Shown here piece by piece: positions 27,148 through 36,151 of a DNA stretch of 64,000 bases. Under the pieces are notes generated by a model. The model ran no database searches, was not told where the DNA came from, and saw only the letters and a list, made by a program, of their open reading frames with translations. Made by a program: the position numbers and the translations under genes. Numbering within the stretch: position 1 is the stretch's first letter; every line of letters begins with the position of its first letter. Source of the stretch: JACCWP01 sp963785115 (GTDB lineage Bacteria > Actinomycetota > Actinomycetes > Propionibacteriales > Nocardioidaceae); assembly GCA_963785115.1 (NCBI GenBank), contig CAWATY010000023.1, forward strand, positions 372,001 to 436,000. The letters are read 5' to 3'.

Positions 27148-28868
27148 AACAGTCGCCACCGCGTTCGCGGAGGTCACCGCGCCGGGGTCGTCCGACGACG
27201 ACACCGCTGACACGGCGTTGGTGGACCGGATCGCGGCACTGGAGCGACTGTCCCAGGCGGCGCAAGCAGCGCAGGTGCGGGAGCTGGCGGCGTTGAAGGC
27301 GCGGCGGGTGGCCGAGGACGCCGAGATCGGGCTGTCCGGGGACATGGCCGGCCGGTCGGTGCCGGTCGAGGTGTCCAAGGCTCTCGGGGTGGCGACGATG
27401 ACGGCGCGGACCAGGGTGGAGAACGCGGCCACCGCGGTCGAGTCGCATCCGCGGTTGTTGGAGCTGGTCGGCACCGGCCGGGTGTCGATGGCCGGGCTGA
27501 ACCGGGTGATCGAGACCACCAGGGTGCTGGAACCCGCCCAGCAGCGGCGGGTCGACGAGCTGGTCTGCGCCGAGGCCCGCCGCCGGCAAGATGACCCCCG
27601 GTGAGCTGGCCAAGGCCGCCGACCGCCGTGTCCTGGCGATCGACCCCGACGCCGCGGCGAAACGTGCCGCCCGCGCCCGGGCCACCCGGGACGTGCGGCG
27701 TCAGTGACCCGTGGCAGGGCACCGCAACCGTGTGGGCCAGCCTGCGGGCCGAGGAAGCACTGGCGATCTACACCCGCATCGACCGCACCAGCCGCGGCAT
27801 GCGCGCCGCCGGCGACCCCCGACCGCTGAACACCCTGCGCGCCGACCTGGTCTGCGAACTCCTCCTCGGCAAAGCCGCCAAGTCACCCCAGCACCGAGCC
27901 GAGGCGAGACCGACCAGCCGACAGCGACCGCCGACCGACCAGGCCGACCAGGCCGACCAGGCCGCGCCGGCCGAGGGCACCTCGGCGGTGCCGGACTGGC
28001 GGTCGACCAACGGGCTCGAGCCCTGGGTGGCCAGCGACGCCGCCGCCGGCTGCCGCGGTGACCGACCCCGACCCGGCGCCGGAGCAGGACTGCTGGGACA
28101 GCTACCCCGACACGGACACTCCCGCGGACCAGCTCGGACCCCGACGCCGACCCCGACCCGAGCCTGACCGGCAGTCCGCCGGCGCCCGGCGGGTGCCGGT
28201 CGACGTGGAGGTGCAGGTGGTGGTGTCGTTGGCGACCTGGCTCGGTCTGGACCGCGAACCCGGCCTGCTCCGCGGCTACGGCGCGATCGACGCCGACACC
28301 CTCACCGACATCGTCACCACCGCGCAGAGCACCGGGGCCACCACCAGCCTGCGCCGGTTGTTCTGCGACCCGACCGACGGCCGGCTGGTGCAGATGGACT
28401 CCACCGCCCGGCAGGTTCACCGGCACCCTGCGCCAGTTCACCACCTGGCGCGACCACACCGACCGGCTCACCGGCGACACCATCGCCGACATCGACCACA
28501 TCCGAGACCACCACCACCACGGACCCACCGCCGCCCACAACGGCCAAGGCCTGTCCAGGCGCAGCCACACCCTCAAAGACCACCCCCGCGTGCACGCAAA
28601 GACCAAACCGGACCGGCCCTGGGGCGACGGCATCGACAGCTACCGGCACAACGCCCCCGACATCGACTGGACCCTGCCCAACACCACCACCCACACCAGC
28701 AGGCCGCCACCAGCCCTCGGCCCCGGCTCCGACCCCACCGACCACACCGTCGACACCGAATGGCTCACCTGGCTCCACGACCTGCCGCACCAACAGCCGC
28801 CACCACACCCCGACGACGAGATCGACACCCTCACCGCCCAGCTCGCCGGACTCGGCGACCCCCGCTGA
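27140..28868 (+). pseudogene. DUF222/13E12-type HNH endonuclease, broken by four frameshifts
   Basis: Joining four reading-frame changes gives one protein of about 575 residues with the plan of DUF222-HNH nucleases. The N-terminal half (MFETVATAFAEV...; MTPGELAKAADRRVLAIDPDAA; WASLRAEEALAIYTRID) is DUF222. The end carries HNH-like DIDHIRDHHHHGPTAAHNGQG followed by RRSH. Each shift is +1 (frames change near 27589, 27703, 28050 and 28413); two can be repaired by deleting a single A after CGGC. The usual Cys and one His of LCRRHH read Ser (LSRRSH), so the nuclease may have been impaired before the shifts. Codon use and GC stay normal throughout. It could be a decayed selfish-type gene or an assembly problem; damage-induced expression is suggested by its promoter. 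Confidence 0.75.
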
Positions 28869-28925
28869 CTCCAAGACCTGCAGACATTGCGGGGAGTAGG
28901 CACGCGGGGCCTGTATGGCAGAGGC

Positions 28926-28962
28926 GTGCCCCCGGACCATGGTCGCAACGGCCCGGGGGCAC
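28926..28962 (+). terminator. Strong hairpin downstream of HNH pseudogene
   Basis: A perfect 10-base stem (GTGCCCCCGG at 28926-28935 with CCGGGGGCAC at 28953-28962) encloses a 17-base loop, about 60 bases after the HNH stop codon. There is no U tract, as is common in high-GC actinobacteria. It lies in a 249-base stretch with no gene before the convergent aminotransferase, so it may serve both. Confidence 0.5.
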
Positions 28963-29117
28963 TGTGCCAATGGTGCGACGCCGCTCCCCGGCATCGTGCG
29001 CGGACCGTGGTCGCAGTCAGCCGTACGGACGTGAGCCGGGTGCGAACGCCGGGACTGCGGCCAGCCGAGCGGTCCTATCCGCCCGCTGTTGCGTAACCCG
29101 AACCGGTAAGCCGCGTA

Positions 29118-30269
29118 CTAGGCCTGCAGCACCTCGAGCGCCGCCTCGACGCCAGTGGTCGAGACCGGCACTCCCGCCAGCACCAGACCCATCTGCACGC
29201 CCGCGAGGGTGCCGGCCAGCGACAGGTCGTTGAAGTCGCCGAGGTGGCCGATGCGGAACACCGTGCCGGCAAGCTTCGTCAGCCCGGCGCCGAGCGACAT
29301 GTCGAAGCGCTCGAGCACGATGCGGCGCACCTCGTCGGCGTCGTGGCCGTCGGGCAACAGGACCGCGGTGAGCGAGCCGGAGTGCTCGCGATCGTCGAGG
29401 CAGAGCACCTCCAGCCCCCAGGCGCGCACCGCCGCCCGCGTCGCGGCGGCGTGCCGCTGGTGCCGGGCGAAGACCTCCGGCAGGCCCTCCTCGTCGAGCA
29501 TCTGCAGCGCCTCGCGCAGCCCGTACAGCAGGTTGGTGGCGGGCGTGTACGGGAAGAACCCGCGGCTGTTGGCCTCGAGGATCGGCTCCCAGTCCCAGTA
29601 CGACTTCGCCGACCGCGCCTCACGCGACGCCGCCAGCGCCTTCTCGCTCACCGCGTTGAAGGACAGGCCCGGCGGCAGCATCAGCCCCTTCTGCGAGCCC
29701 GCGACAGTGACGTCGACGCCCCACTCGTCATGCCGGTAGTCGATCGAGGCCAGCGACGAGATCGTGTCGACGAGGAACAGCGCGGGGTGTCCCGCCTCGT
29801 CGATGGCGGCGCGGATCTCGGGGATCCGGCTGGTCACGCCCGTCGACGTCTCGTTGTGCACCACGCAGACCGCTGCGATCTCGTGCCCGGTGTCGGCCGC
29901 CAGTCGCTCGGCCACCTGCGCGGGGTCGACGCCGTGCCGCCAGTCGCCCGGCACCATGTCGACCTTCAGCCCCAGGGTGCGCGCCATCTCCTGCCAGAGC
30001 GTGGCGAAGTGGCCGGTCTCGAAGCAGAGCACCCGGTCGCCGGGGCTGAGCGTGTTGACCAGCGCGGCCTCCCACGCCCCGGTACCGGAGGCCGGGTAGA
30101 CGATCACCGGCTGGGTGGTGCCGAAGACCGGTTTCACCGCCTCCAGCAGGTGCAGCGTCAGGTCACGGAACTCCGGTCCGCGATGGTCGATGGTCGGCAT
30201 CGCGATCGCGTTCAGCACCCGGTCGGGCACGTTGGTCGGGCCGGGGATCTGCAGGAAGTGGCGACCCAT
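29118..30269 (-). CDS. Class V aminotransferase, alanine/serine-glyoxylate type
   Basis: The 383-residue PLP enzyme belongs to the alanine-glyoxylate/serine-glyoxylate aminotransferase family, converting glyoxylate to glycine with a serine or alanine donor. It begins with the family phrase HFLQIPGPTNVPDRVL; the PLP Lys is in the SQKGLMLPPGLSF segment (about residue 199), and the Asp that contacts the pyridine ring is in LVDTISSL. Length is standard. It diverges from the MatC-type carrier and IclR regulator, which fits a glyoxylate or C2/C3-acid assimilation locus. The predicted site is the cytoplasm. Confidence 0.9.
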   Translation of the reverse strand: MGRHFLQIPGPTNVPDRVLNAIAMPTIDHRGPEFRDLTLHLLEAVKPVFGTTQPVIVYPASGTGAWEAALVNTLSPGDRVLCFETGHFATLWQEMARTLGLKVDMVPGDWRHGVDPAQVAERLAADTGHEIAAVCVVHNETSTGVTSRIPEIRAAIDEAGHPALFLVDTISSLASIDYRHDEWGVDVTVAGSQKGLMLPPGLSFNAVSEKALAASREARSAKSYWDWEPILEANSRGFFPYTPATNLLYGLREALQMLDEEGLPEVFARHQRHAAATRAAVRAWGLEVLCLDDREHSGSLTAVLLPDGHDADEVRRIVLERFDMSLGAGLTKLAGTVFRIGHLGDFNDLSLAGTLAGVQMGLVLAGVPVSTTGVEAALEVLQA

Positions 30270-30412
30270 GGGGGTCCTCTCGTGCGTCGGTCGGCTGTCC
30301 GCCCGAGCTGTCCACTGACATGCCCGCTGCGCTGTCCGCTGGGCGGAATCTCATTACCGTCCTACGGACTCTAAGGGGCGTACCGGACACCGGCCATCCC
30401 GGCTACCCGCTC

Positions 30413-30479
30413 TTGACGCTTCCGGGCAAACCGGGCACTGTGCTCGCCAGCGAAACCTGGCTTCCACATCGCGGAAGCC
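30413..30479 (+). promoter_or_regulatory. Candidate promoter and operator of the carrier-IclR unit
   Basis: TTGACG (30413-30418) with a weak -10 17 bases on (CACTGT, 30436-30441) is a plausible promoter for the carrier gene. Downstream, 30459-30479 is a perfect 7-base inverted repeat (GGCTTCC / GGAAGCC) with 7-base spacing, a form compatible with an IclR-family operator (TTCC...GGAA). The rest of the 242-base divergent region also has three CTGTCC direct repeats around 30290-30335. Assignment to the local IclR protein is inference. Confidence 0.4.
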
Positions 30480-30511
30480 GCGCCGGGCCCCCTGACCCTG
30501 GAGCGACGCCG

Positions 30512-31840
30512 ATGTCCGTGGAATTGATCTCCATCCTCGTCCTGGTGGCGGTGTTCCTCGTCGCCACCGTGCTGCCGGTGAACATGGGCGCGCTGGCGCT
30601 GGTCGCCGCCTACGTGGTCGGCGTCTACGTCGTCGAGCCGGGCACTCTGCTCGGCGAGGAAGACAACATCGACGGGGTGTTCCTCGGCTTCCCGGGGGAC
30701 CTGTTCGTCATCCTCGTCGGCGTCACGTACCTGTTCGCCATCGCGCGCGACAACGGCACCGTCGACTGGCTGGTCGACGTGTCGGTGAAGTCGGTCGGCG
30801 GGCGCATCGTGATGATCCCGTGGGTCATGTTCGGGGTCACCGCGATCCTCACCGCCTTCGGTGCGGTGGTACCGGCCGCCGTCGCCATCGTGGCGCCGAT
30901 CGCCATGGGCTTCGCCGTCCGCTACCAGATCAACCTCGTCCTGATGGGACTGATGGTGATCAACGGGGCGACCGCCGGTGGCTTCTCCCCGCTCAGCGTG
31001 TTCGGGACGATCGCCAACGACGCCGCCGGCGACCTCGACCTGAACGACAACCCGCTGCTGCTGTTCGTCGCGTCGCTGGTGTTCAACATCGTGCTCGGCG
31101 CCATCACGTTCGTGGTCTTCGGTGGTCGCGTGTTGATCGGACGGCGCGACGAGGGCGAGTCGGAGGCGGCCGCCAAGGAGAAGGCTGAGGAGGTGGCCGA
31201 GCTGCAGGGTGGCGAGGGCGCCACCTTGACCGAGACCGAGACCGCGCGCGTGCGCAACCGGCGGATCACCGTCGCCGGCATGCTCGCGCTCGCCGTGGGC
31301 GTGCTCTTCTTCGAGTGGGACATCGGCTTCACCGCCATTGGGCTCGGCATCGTGCTGACCCTGCTCAGCCCCAACCTCGCCAAGAGCTCGATCGCCAAGA
31401 TCGCCTGGCCGACCGTGCTGCTGATCTGCGGCATCGTCACGTACGTGTCCCTGTTGGAGAACATCGGCACGGTCGAGTGGCTCGGCGAGAAGGTGGCCAA
31501 CATGGACGCGCCGCTGCTCGCCGCCCTGGTGATCTGCTACATCGGCGGCATCGTGTCGGCGTTCGCCTCGACCACCGGCATCCTCGGCACGCTGATCCCG
31601 TTGGCGGGTCCGTTCCTGCTCGCGGGCGACGTCGGCACGGTCGCCATGCTCATCGCGCTGTGCATCTCGAGCTCCGTCGTCGACTCCAGCCCGTTCTCGA
31701 CCTCGGGCGCGCTCGTCGTGGCCAACGCGCCGGAAGACGGTCGCGACCGCGTCTTCCGCCAGCTGATGATCTGGGGCTTCACCATGGTCGCAGTGGCACC
31801 GTTCGTGACCTGGGGACTGCTGGTCGCGCCCGGTTGGTGA
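30512..31840 (+). CDS. MatC-type dicarboxylate carrier (SLC13/CitMHS-like permease)
   Basis: The 442-residue membrane protein has about 11-12 hydrophobic helices. It resembles the malonate/dicarboxylate carrier MatC family: an N-terminal domain (ISILVLVAVFLVATVLPVNMGALALVA), the conserved NGATAGGFSPLSVFGT and, in the second half, SAFASTTGILGTLIPL and SSVVDSSPFSTSGALVVA. A hydrophilic Glu/Ala-rich loop lies at about residues 210-245. ATG 30512 follows a ribosome site (ctggagcg). With the IclR gene 46 bases downstream and a divergent glyoxylate aminotransferase, uptake of a small carboxylic acid is likely; the exact acid is not known. Confidence 0.85.
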   Translation: MSVELISILVLVAVFLVATVLPVNMGALALVAAYVVGVYVVEPGTLLGEEDNIDGVFLGFPGDLFVILVGVTYLFAIARDNGTVDWLVDVSVKSVGGRIVMIPWVMFGVTAILTAFGAVVPAAVAIVAPIAMGFAVRYQINLVLMGLMVINGATAGGFSPLSVFGTIANDAAGDLDLNDNPLLLFVASLVFNIVLGAITFVVFGGRVLIGRRDEGESEAAAKEKAEEVAELQGGEGATLTETETARVRNRRITVAGMLALAVGVLFFEWDIGFTAIGLGIVLTLLSPNLAKSSIAKIAWPTVLLICGIVTYVSLLENIGTVEWLGEKVANMDAPLLAALVICYIGGIVSAFASTTGILGTLIPLAGPFLLAGDVGTVAMLIALCISSSVVDSSPFSTSGALVVANAPEDGRDRVFRQLMIWGFTMVAVAPFVTWGLLVAPGW

Positions 31841-31886
31841 CGGGTCGATCGGTACGCCCTGACGACGCCAGACGGGGAGGCACGCA

Positions 31887-32633
31887 TTGGCAACGACCGC
31901 CGGTGGCGTGCAATCGATCGAACGAGCCATGCACGTGCTCGAGGCAGTCGCACGCAACGAGGCAGGCATGGGATTGTCCCGGATCGCTGCTGAGACAGGG
32001 CTGCCGTTGCCGACCATCCACCGGCTGGTGCGCACCCTGGTCGACCTCGGTTACCTCCGCCAGGAGCCGTCGCGCGCGTACGCGCTCGGGCCGCGGCTGC
32101 TGCTGCTGACCGAGAGCTCGTCAGCGATGCTCAACAGCATCGCCCGCCCGCACTTGTCCGAACTGGTCGACAGCCTCGGCGAGACGGCCAACCTCGCGAT
32201 GCTGGACGGTGACCGGGCGGCCTATCTCGCGCAGGTGCCGTCGCGGCACGCGATGCGGATGTTCACCGAGGTCGGACGCCGGGTGCTGCTGCACTGCACG
32301 GGGGTGGGCAAGGCGCTCGCGTCGACACTGCCGCCCGACGAGGTGCGCGACATCCTCGACCGTTCTGGCATGCCGGCACAGACCGACCACACGCTGACCG
32401 ACCCCGACGCGATGCTGCGCCAGCTCGACTGGGTCCGCCGGCACGGGTACGCACTCGACGACGGCGAGCAGGAGATCGGTGTGCGTTGCGTGGCGGTCAC
32501 GGTGCCGGACGTGTCGGTGCGGCTGGCCCTGTCGGTCTCGGGTCCCACCGCCAGGATCAGCGACGACGTCGTGCAGGTGGCGGTCCCTCTCCTGCACCGG
32601 GCGGCCGGAGCGCTGGCCGCCGACCTGGTCTGA
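31887..32633 (+). CDS. IclR-family transcriptional regulator
   Basis: The 248-residue regulator has an N-terminal winged helix (SIERAMHVLEAVARNEAGMGLSRIAAETGLPLPTIHRLVRTL, with the recognition helix at about 38-50) and a C-terminal IclR effector domain (HCTGVGKALASTLPPDEV; GVRCVAVTVPD). These proteins respond to small acids such as glyoxylate or pyruvate. The TTG start at 31887 is favoured by a strong ribosome site (ggggagg, 31874-31880). It probably shares a transcript with the upstream carrier and may also control the divergent aminotransferase. Confidence 0.9.
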   Translation: MATTAGGVQSIERAMHVLEAVARNEAGMGLSRIAAETGLPLPTIHRLVRTLVDLGYLRQEPSRAYALGPRLLLLTESSSAMLNSIARPHLSELVDSLGETANLAMLDGDRAAYLAQVPSRHAMRMFTEVGRRVLLHCTGVGKALASTLPPDEVRDILDRSGMPAQTDHTLTDPDAMLRQLDWVRRHGYALDDGEQEIGVRCVAVTVPDVSVRLALSVSGPTARISDDVVQVAVPLLHRAAGALAADLV

Positions 32634-32670
32634 CGTGGCGCGCCGAGCAACCATGGCCGAGGGAGCCTGT

Positions 32671-32700
32671 TTGACTCAAAGAGTAGTGTGGGAGTCGACA
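32671..32700 (+). promoter_or_regulatory. Candidate promoter/inverted repeat before the MBL-rhodanese gene
   Basis: A locally AT-richer stretch contains TTGACT (32671-32676, a near-perfect -35) and a GACTC/GAGTC inverted pair spanning it, 20 to 50 bases before the GTG at 32720. No convincing -10 at 17-base spacing is seen, so this is a weak call. The ribosome site gggagg precedes the start. Confidence 0.3.
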
Positions 32701-32719
32701 TTGTCGTCCGGGAGGCCAC

Positions 32720-34102
32720 GTGATCCTCGAGCAGTACTACATCAGCTGCCTGTCCCAGGGCTCCTACCTCGTCGGTGACGAGTCCAGTGGGCAGGCGATA
32801 GTCGTCGACCCCCGCCGAGACATCGACGACTACCTTGCTGACGCCGAGCTGCACGGCCTCTCGATCGTCGGCGTGATCAACACTCACTTCCACGCCGACT
32901 TCGTCGCCGGACACCTCGAGCTCGCGGCCCGCACGGGGGCCTGGATCGGCTACGGGCGGATGGCCGAGGCCGAGTACGACATCCGCCGGCTGGCGCACGG
33001 CGAGCGGATCAGTCTCGGAGAGGTCGAGATCGAGGTGCTCGAGACCCCTGGCCACACCTGGGAGTCGATCAGCCTGCTGGTGCGCGAGCACGCGGGCGAC
33101 GCAACGCCCTACGCCGTGCTCACCGGCGACGCGCTGTTCATCGGCGACGTGGGCCGCCCCGACCTCGCAGTCTCCGTCGGCGCCTCGGCCGACGAGCTGG
33201 GCCGGGCGCTGTACGCCTCCATCCACGACGTGCTGATGGCGCTGCCCGACCCGGTCCGGCTGCTGCCCGGGCACGGCGCCGGCTCGGCGTGCGGCAAGAA
33301 CCTCTCCGACGAGCTGCAGTCCACGATCGGCGCGCAGCGGACGACGAACCCCTCGGTGCAGCCGATGAGCGAGGACGACTTCGTCGCGCTGATCACCAGT
33401 GGCCAGCCGTCGGCACCCGCCTACTTCGCCGTCGATGCGGTGCTCAACCGCCGGCGCCGCGCGCCGGTGACCGAGCCGCACCGCTCGACCGCGCTCACGC
33501 CGGACGCGGTCCGCGCAGCGATCGAGAGCGGCGTACGGGTGCTCGACGCCCGCATCCCCGAGGAGTTCGCCGCCGGTCACCTGCGCGGGTCGATCAACGT
33601 CGGCGCCGACGGCCGGCTCTCCGAGACCGCGGGCATGATGCTGCGCCAGGACGATCCGATCGTGACCGTGACCGAGCCGGGGCGCGAGGACGAGGTGAAG
33701 ATGCGGCTGGCCCGGATCGGGTTCGACGACGTCCGCGGTCACCTGGCCGACCCCTCGCGGTCGCTGGTCGAGCTCGCCGACCTCGTCGAGACCGGCCGCC
33801 GCATCGACGTCGACGAGCTGACCGAGGCGGTGCGGGCCGGTCGGGTCGCCGTGCTCGACGTCCGCAACGCCGGCGAGCGCGCCGAGGGCGCCATCGACAG
33901 CTCGCTGCACATCCCGCTGGCCGAGCTCGAGCGGCGTGTCGACGAGGTGCCGACCGACCGCCGGGTCGTCGTGCACTGCGCGAGCGGCTGGCGCTCGAGC
34001 GTCGCCGCCAGCGTCCTGCGTGCGCACGGCCACCGCGACGTGGTCGACCTGCTCGGCGGCTACGACGCGTGGGAGCAGACGCACGCGGGCGTGCCTGGCT
34101 GA
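32720..34102 (+). CDS. MBL-fold persulfide dioxygenase-like protein with two rhodanese domains
   Basis: The 460-residue protein starts with a metallo-beta-lactamase domain of the ETHE1/persulfide dioxygenase type (THFHADFVAGH metal site at about residues 55-65, GHTWESIS, LTGDALFIGDVGRPDL, LLPGHGAGS). It is followed by two rhodanese domains (about 260-355 and 365-460). Only the second has the catalytic Cys (VVHCASGWRSS); the first has TVTEPGRE at the active-site loop and is likely structural. Such fusions handle sulfane sulfur: glutathione-type persulfide oxidation and sulfur transfer. In actinobacteria mycothiol persulfide is a likely substrate, by inference. It is monocistronic. Confidence 0.88.
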   Translation: MILEQYYISCLSQGSYLVGDESSGQAIVVDPRRDIDDYLADAELHGLSIVGVINTHFHADFVAGHLELAARTGAWIGYGRMAEAEYDIRRLAHGERISLGEVEIEVLETPGHTWESISLLVREHAGDATPYAVLTGDALFIGDVGRPDLAVSVGASADELGRALYASIHDVLMALPDPVRLLPGHGAGSACGKNLSDELQSTIGAQRTTNPSVQPMSEDDFVALITSGQPSAPAYFAVDAVLNRRRRAPVTEPHRSTALTPDAVRAAIESGVRVLDARIPEEFAAGHLRGSINVGADGRLSETAGMMLRQDDPIVTVTEPGREDEVKMRLARIGFDDVRGHLADPSRSLVELADLVETGRRIDVDELTEAVRAGRVAVLDVRNAGERAEGAIDSSLHIPLAELERRVDEVPTDRRVVVHCASGWRSSVAASVLRAHGHRDVVDLLGGYDAWEQTHAGVPG

Positions 34103-34106
34103 GCCG

Positions 34107-34856
34107 TCAGGACGGTGGCAGCCGCAGCCCGTGCATGCCACCGTCGACGGCGAGCACCGTGCCGGTGACGGACCCGGACAGCGGTGAGGCGAGGAAGGCC
34201 ACCGCCTGCGCGACGTCGGCGGCGGACACCAGTCGCCCGGTCGGCTGCCGTGCCTCCAGGGCGGCGCGGGCCGCGACCGGGTCGGCGGACGCGTCCAGCA
34301 GCCGCTCCACCCAGGGCGTGTCGACCGTCCCGGGTGCCACCGCGTTGCAGCGCACGCCGTCGCGCACGCCGTCGGCGGCGACCGCCAGCGTCAGCGCGAG
34401 CACCGCGCCCTTCGTCGCGCTGTAGAGCGCCCGCTCGGGCAGTCCCGCCCAGGAGGCCACCGACGCGGTGACCACGACGGACGCGTGCTCCGACTCGCGC
34501 AGGTGCGGCATCGCCGCGGAGAGCGTGCGGGCCACCCCCGTCACGTTGACGTCGAGCACCCGCGCCCACTCGTCGTCGGGGTTGTCCTCGACCCGGCCGA
34601 CCGCGCCGACGCCCGCGTTGGCCACGACCACGTCCAGCCCACCGCAGCGGTCGACGACCCGCTGGACCGCGCTCTCGACCGTCGCCCGGTCGCGTACGTC
34701 GCACTCCTCGCCGGCCAGCCCGGCGGGCAGGCTCGCGACGTCGAGGTCGAGCGCGGTCACGTCGGCGCCGCGGTCGGCGAACACCTGTGCCGTGGCCAGG
34801 CCGATCCCCGATGCCCCTCCGGTCACCACCGCCGTCAAGCCGGCGAGGTCGCTCAC
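34107..34856 (-). CDS. Short-chain dehydrogenase/reductase (sugar or 2-keto-3-deoxy-sugar-acid dehydrogenase)
   Basis: The 249-residue SDR has the nucleotide motif TGGASGIGLA (about residues 13-22), the NAG motif (VVANAGVG), the catalytic Ser (VTASVAS) and the YSATK Tyr/Lys pair. Asp in ALDLD after beta-strand 2 suggests NAD preference. The GTG start at 34856 overlaps the stop of the fuconate dehydratase-like gene (GTGA), making it the last member of a four-gene coupled operon. By context it is L-fucose dehydrogenase or 2-keto-3-deoxy-L-fuconate dehydrogenase; sequence alone does not decide between them. Confidence 0.85.
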   Translation of the reverse strand: MSDLAGLTAVVTGGASGIGLATAQVFADRGADVTALDLDVASLPAGLAGEECDVRDRATVESAVQRVVDRCGGLDVVVANAGVGAVGRVEDNPDDEWARVLDVNVTGVARTLSAAMPHLRESEHASVVVTASVASWAGLPERALYSATKGAVLALTLAVAADGVRDGVRCNAVAPGTVDTPWVERLLDASADPVAARAALEARQPTGRLVSAADVAQAVAFLASPLSGSVTGTVLAVDGGMHGLRLPPS

Positions 34857-36151
34857 CGTGAGGACCAGAAGCCGCCGTCGGGCCAGCGGTACGTCGCCAC
34901 CGACTCGTCGTGCATCCGCGCGCTGTAGCCAGGAGCCGTCGGCAGCACGTACCGGGCGTCCTTGACCACGCACGGGTCGACGAAGTGCTCGTGCAGGTGG
35001 TCGACGTACTCGACGACGCGGTTGTCCATGCTCCCGGACACCGCGACGAAGTCGACCACGGCCAGGTGCTGCACCAGCTCACAGAGCCCGACGCCGCCGG
35101 CGTGCGGGCACACCGGGACGTCGAAGTGGGCTGCCAGCAGCTGCACCGCCAGGATCTCGTTGACGCTGGCCAGCCGGCACGAGTCCAGCTGGCAGTAGTC
35201 GATCGCCTCCGCCTGCAGCAGCTGCTTGAACATCACCCGGTTGTGCGCGTGCTCGCCGGTGGCGACGCCGACGGGCCTGACCGCCTGACGGATGGCGGCG
35301 TGGCCGAGTACGTCGTCGGGGCTGGTCGGTTCCTCGATCCAGGTGAGGTCGAACTGCGCCAGCGCGTTGACCCAGTCGATGGCCTGCGGTACGTCCCAGA
35401 CCTGGTTGGCGTCGATCGACAGCTCCACGTCCGGGCCGATCTCGTCGCGGGCGATGCCGCAGCGGCGCACGTCGTCGGCGAGGTCGGCACCCACCTTGAG
35501 CTTCACGTGCCGGAAGCCCTGGTCGACGGCCTCGCGGCACAGCCGCCGCAGCTTGTCGTCGTCGTAGCCGAGCCAGCCCGGCGAGGTGGTGTAGCAGGGG
35601 TAGCCGACCCGGTCGAGCTCGGCGACCCGCTCGGCCCGGGTCGGCTCCAGCGCGCGCAGCCGATCGACGACCTCCTCGCGAGTGATCACGTCGCCCAGGT
35701 ACGACAGGTCCGCGACGTCGGCGAGCTGCTCGGGCGTCATGTCGACCAGCAGCCGCCACAGCGGCTTGCCGGCCCGCCGGGCCACCAGGTCCCAGGCGGC
35801 GTTGAGCACCGCGGCGAGGGCGAGGTGCACGACCCCCTTCTCCGGACCCAGCCAGCGCAGCTGCGAGTCGGTCTTGAAGGACCGGCTGACCGCGCCCATG
35901 TCGGTCAGCATCTCGTCGACGTCGTGCCCGACCAGGTGCTCGCCCAGCTGGCGCGCGGTCTCCGCCACGATGTCGGTGCCGCGGCCAATCGTGAACGTGA
36001 ACCCGTACCCCGCGAGGTCAGCATCGTCGGTGCCGAGCACCACGTACGCCGCGGAGTAGTCGCAGTCGGTGTTCATCGCGTCGGAGCCGTCGGCCTCGAG
36101 CGAGGTCGGGTAGCGCACGTCGACGACGTCGACGCCGGTCACCCGGGTCAT
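34853..36151 (-). CDS. L-fuconate dehydratase-like enolase-superfamily enzyme
   Basis: The 432-residue enzyme belongs to the mandelate racemase/enolase superfamily and looks like L-fuconate dehydratase. It shows YPTSLEADGSDAMNTDCDYSAAYVVL at the N-terminus, the HVKLKVGAD catalytic Lys, metal ligands in LSIDANQVWD and WIEEPTSPDD, and GEHAHNRVMFKQLLQAEAIDYCQLDSCR. The family dehydrates L-fuconate to 2-keto-3-deoxy-L-fuconate in the cytoplasm. The ATG at 36151 overlaps the aldolase stop (ATGA). Other aldonates of the same configuration remain possible substrates. Confidence 0.88.
   Translation of the reverse strand: MTRVTGVDVVDVRYPTSLEADGSDAMNTDCDYSAAYVVLGTDDADLAGYGFTFTIGRGTDIVAETARQLGEHLVGHDVDEMLTDMGAVSRSFKTDSQLRWLGPEKGVVHLALAAVLNAAWDLVARRAGKPLWRLLVDMTPEQLADVADLSYLGDVITREEVVDRLRALEPTRAERVAELDRVGYPCYTTSPGWLGYDDDKLRRLCREAVDQGFRHVKLKVGADLADDVRRCGIARDEIGPDVELSIDANQVWDVPQAIDWVNALAQFDLTWIEEPTSPDDVLGHAAIRQAVRPVGVATGEHAHNRVMFKQLLQAEAIDYCQLDSCRLASVNEILAVQLLAAHFDVPVCPHAGGVGLCELVQHLAVVDFVAVSGSMDNRVVEYVDHLHEHFVDPCVVKDARYVLPTAPGYSARMHDESVATYRWPDGGFWSSR

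Noticed and set aside
28058..29233. Separate gene at the HNH 3' half continuing to 29233
   Set aside because: Its middle matches the DUF222/HNH protein in a shifted frame and its end is His/Pro/Arg-rich shadow sequence, so it is part of the broken HNH gene.
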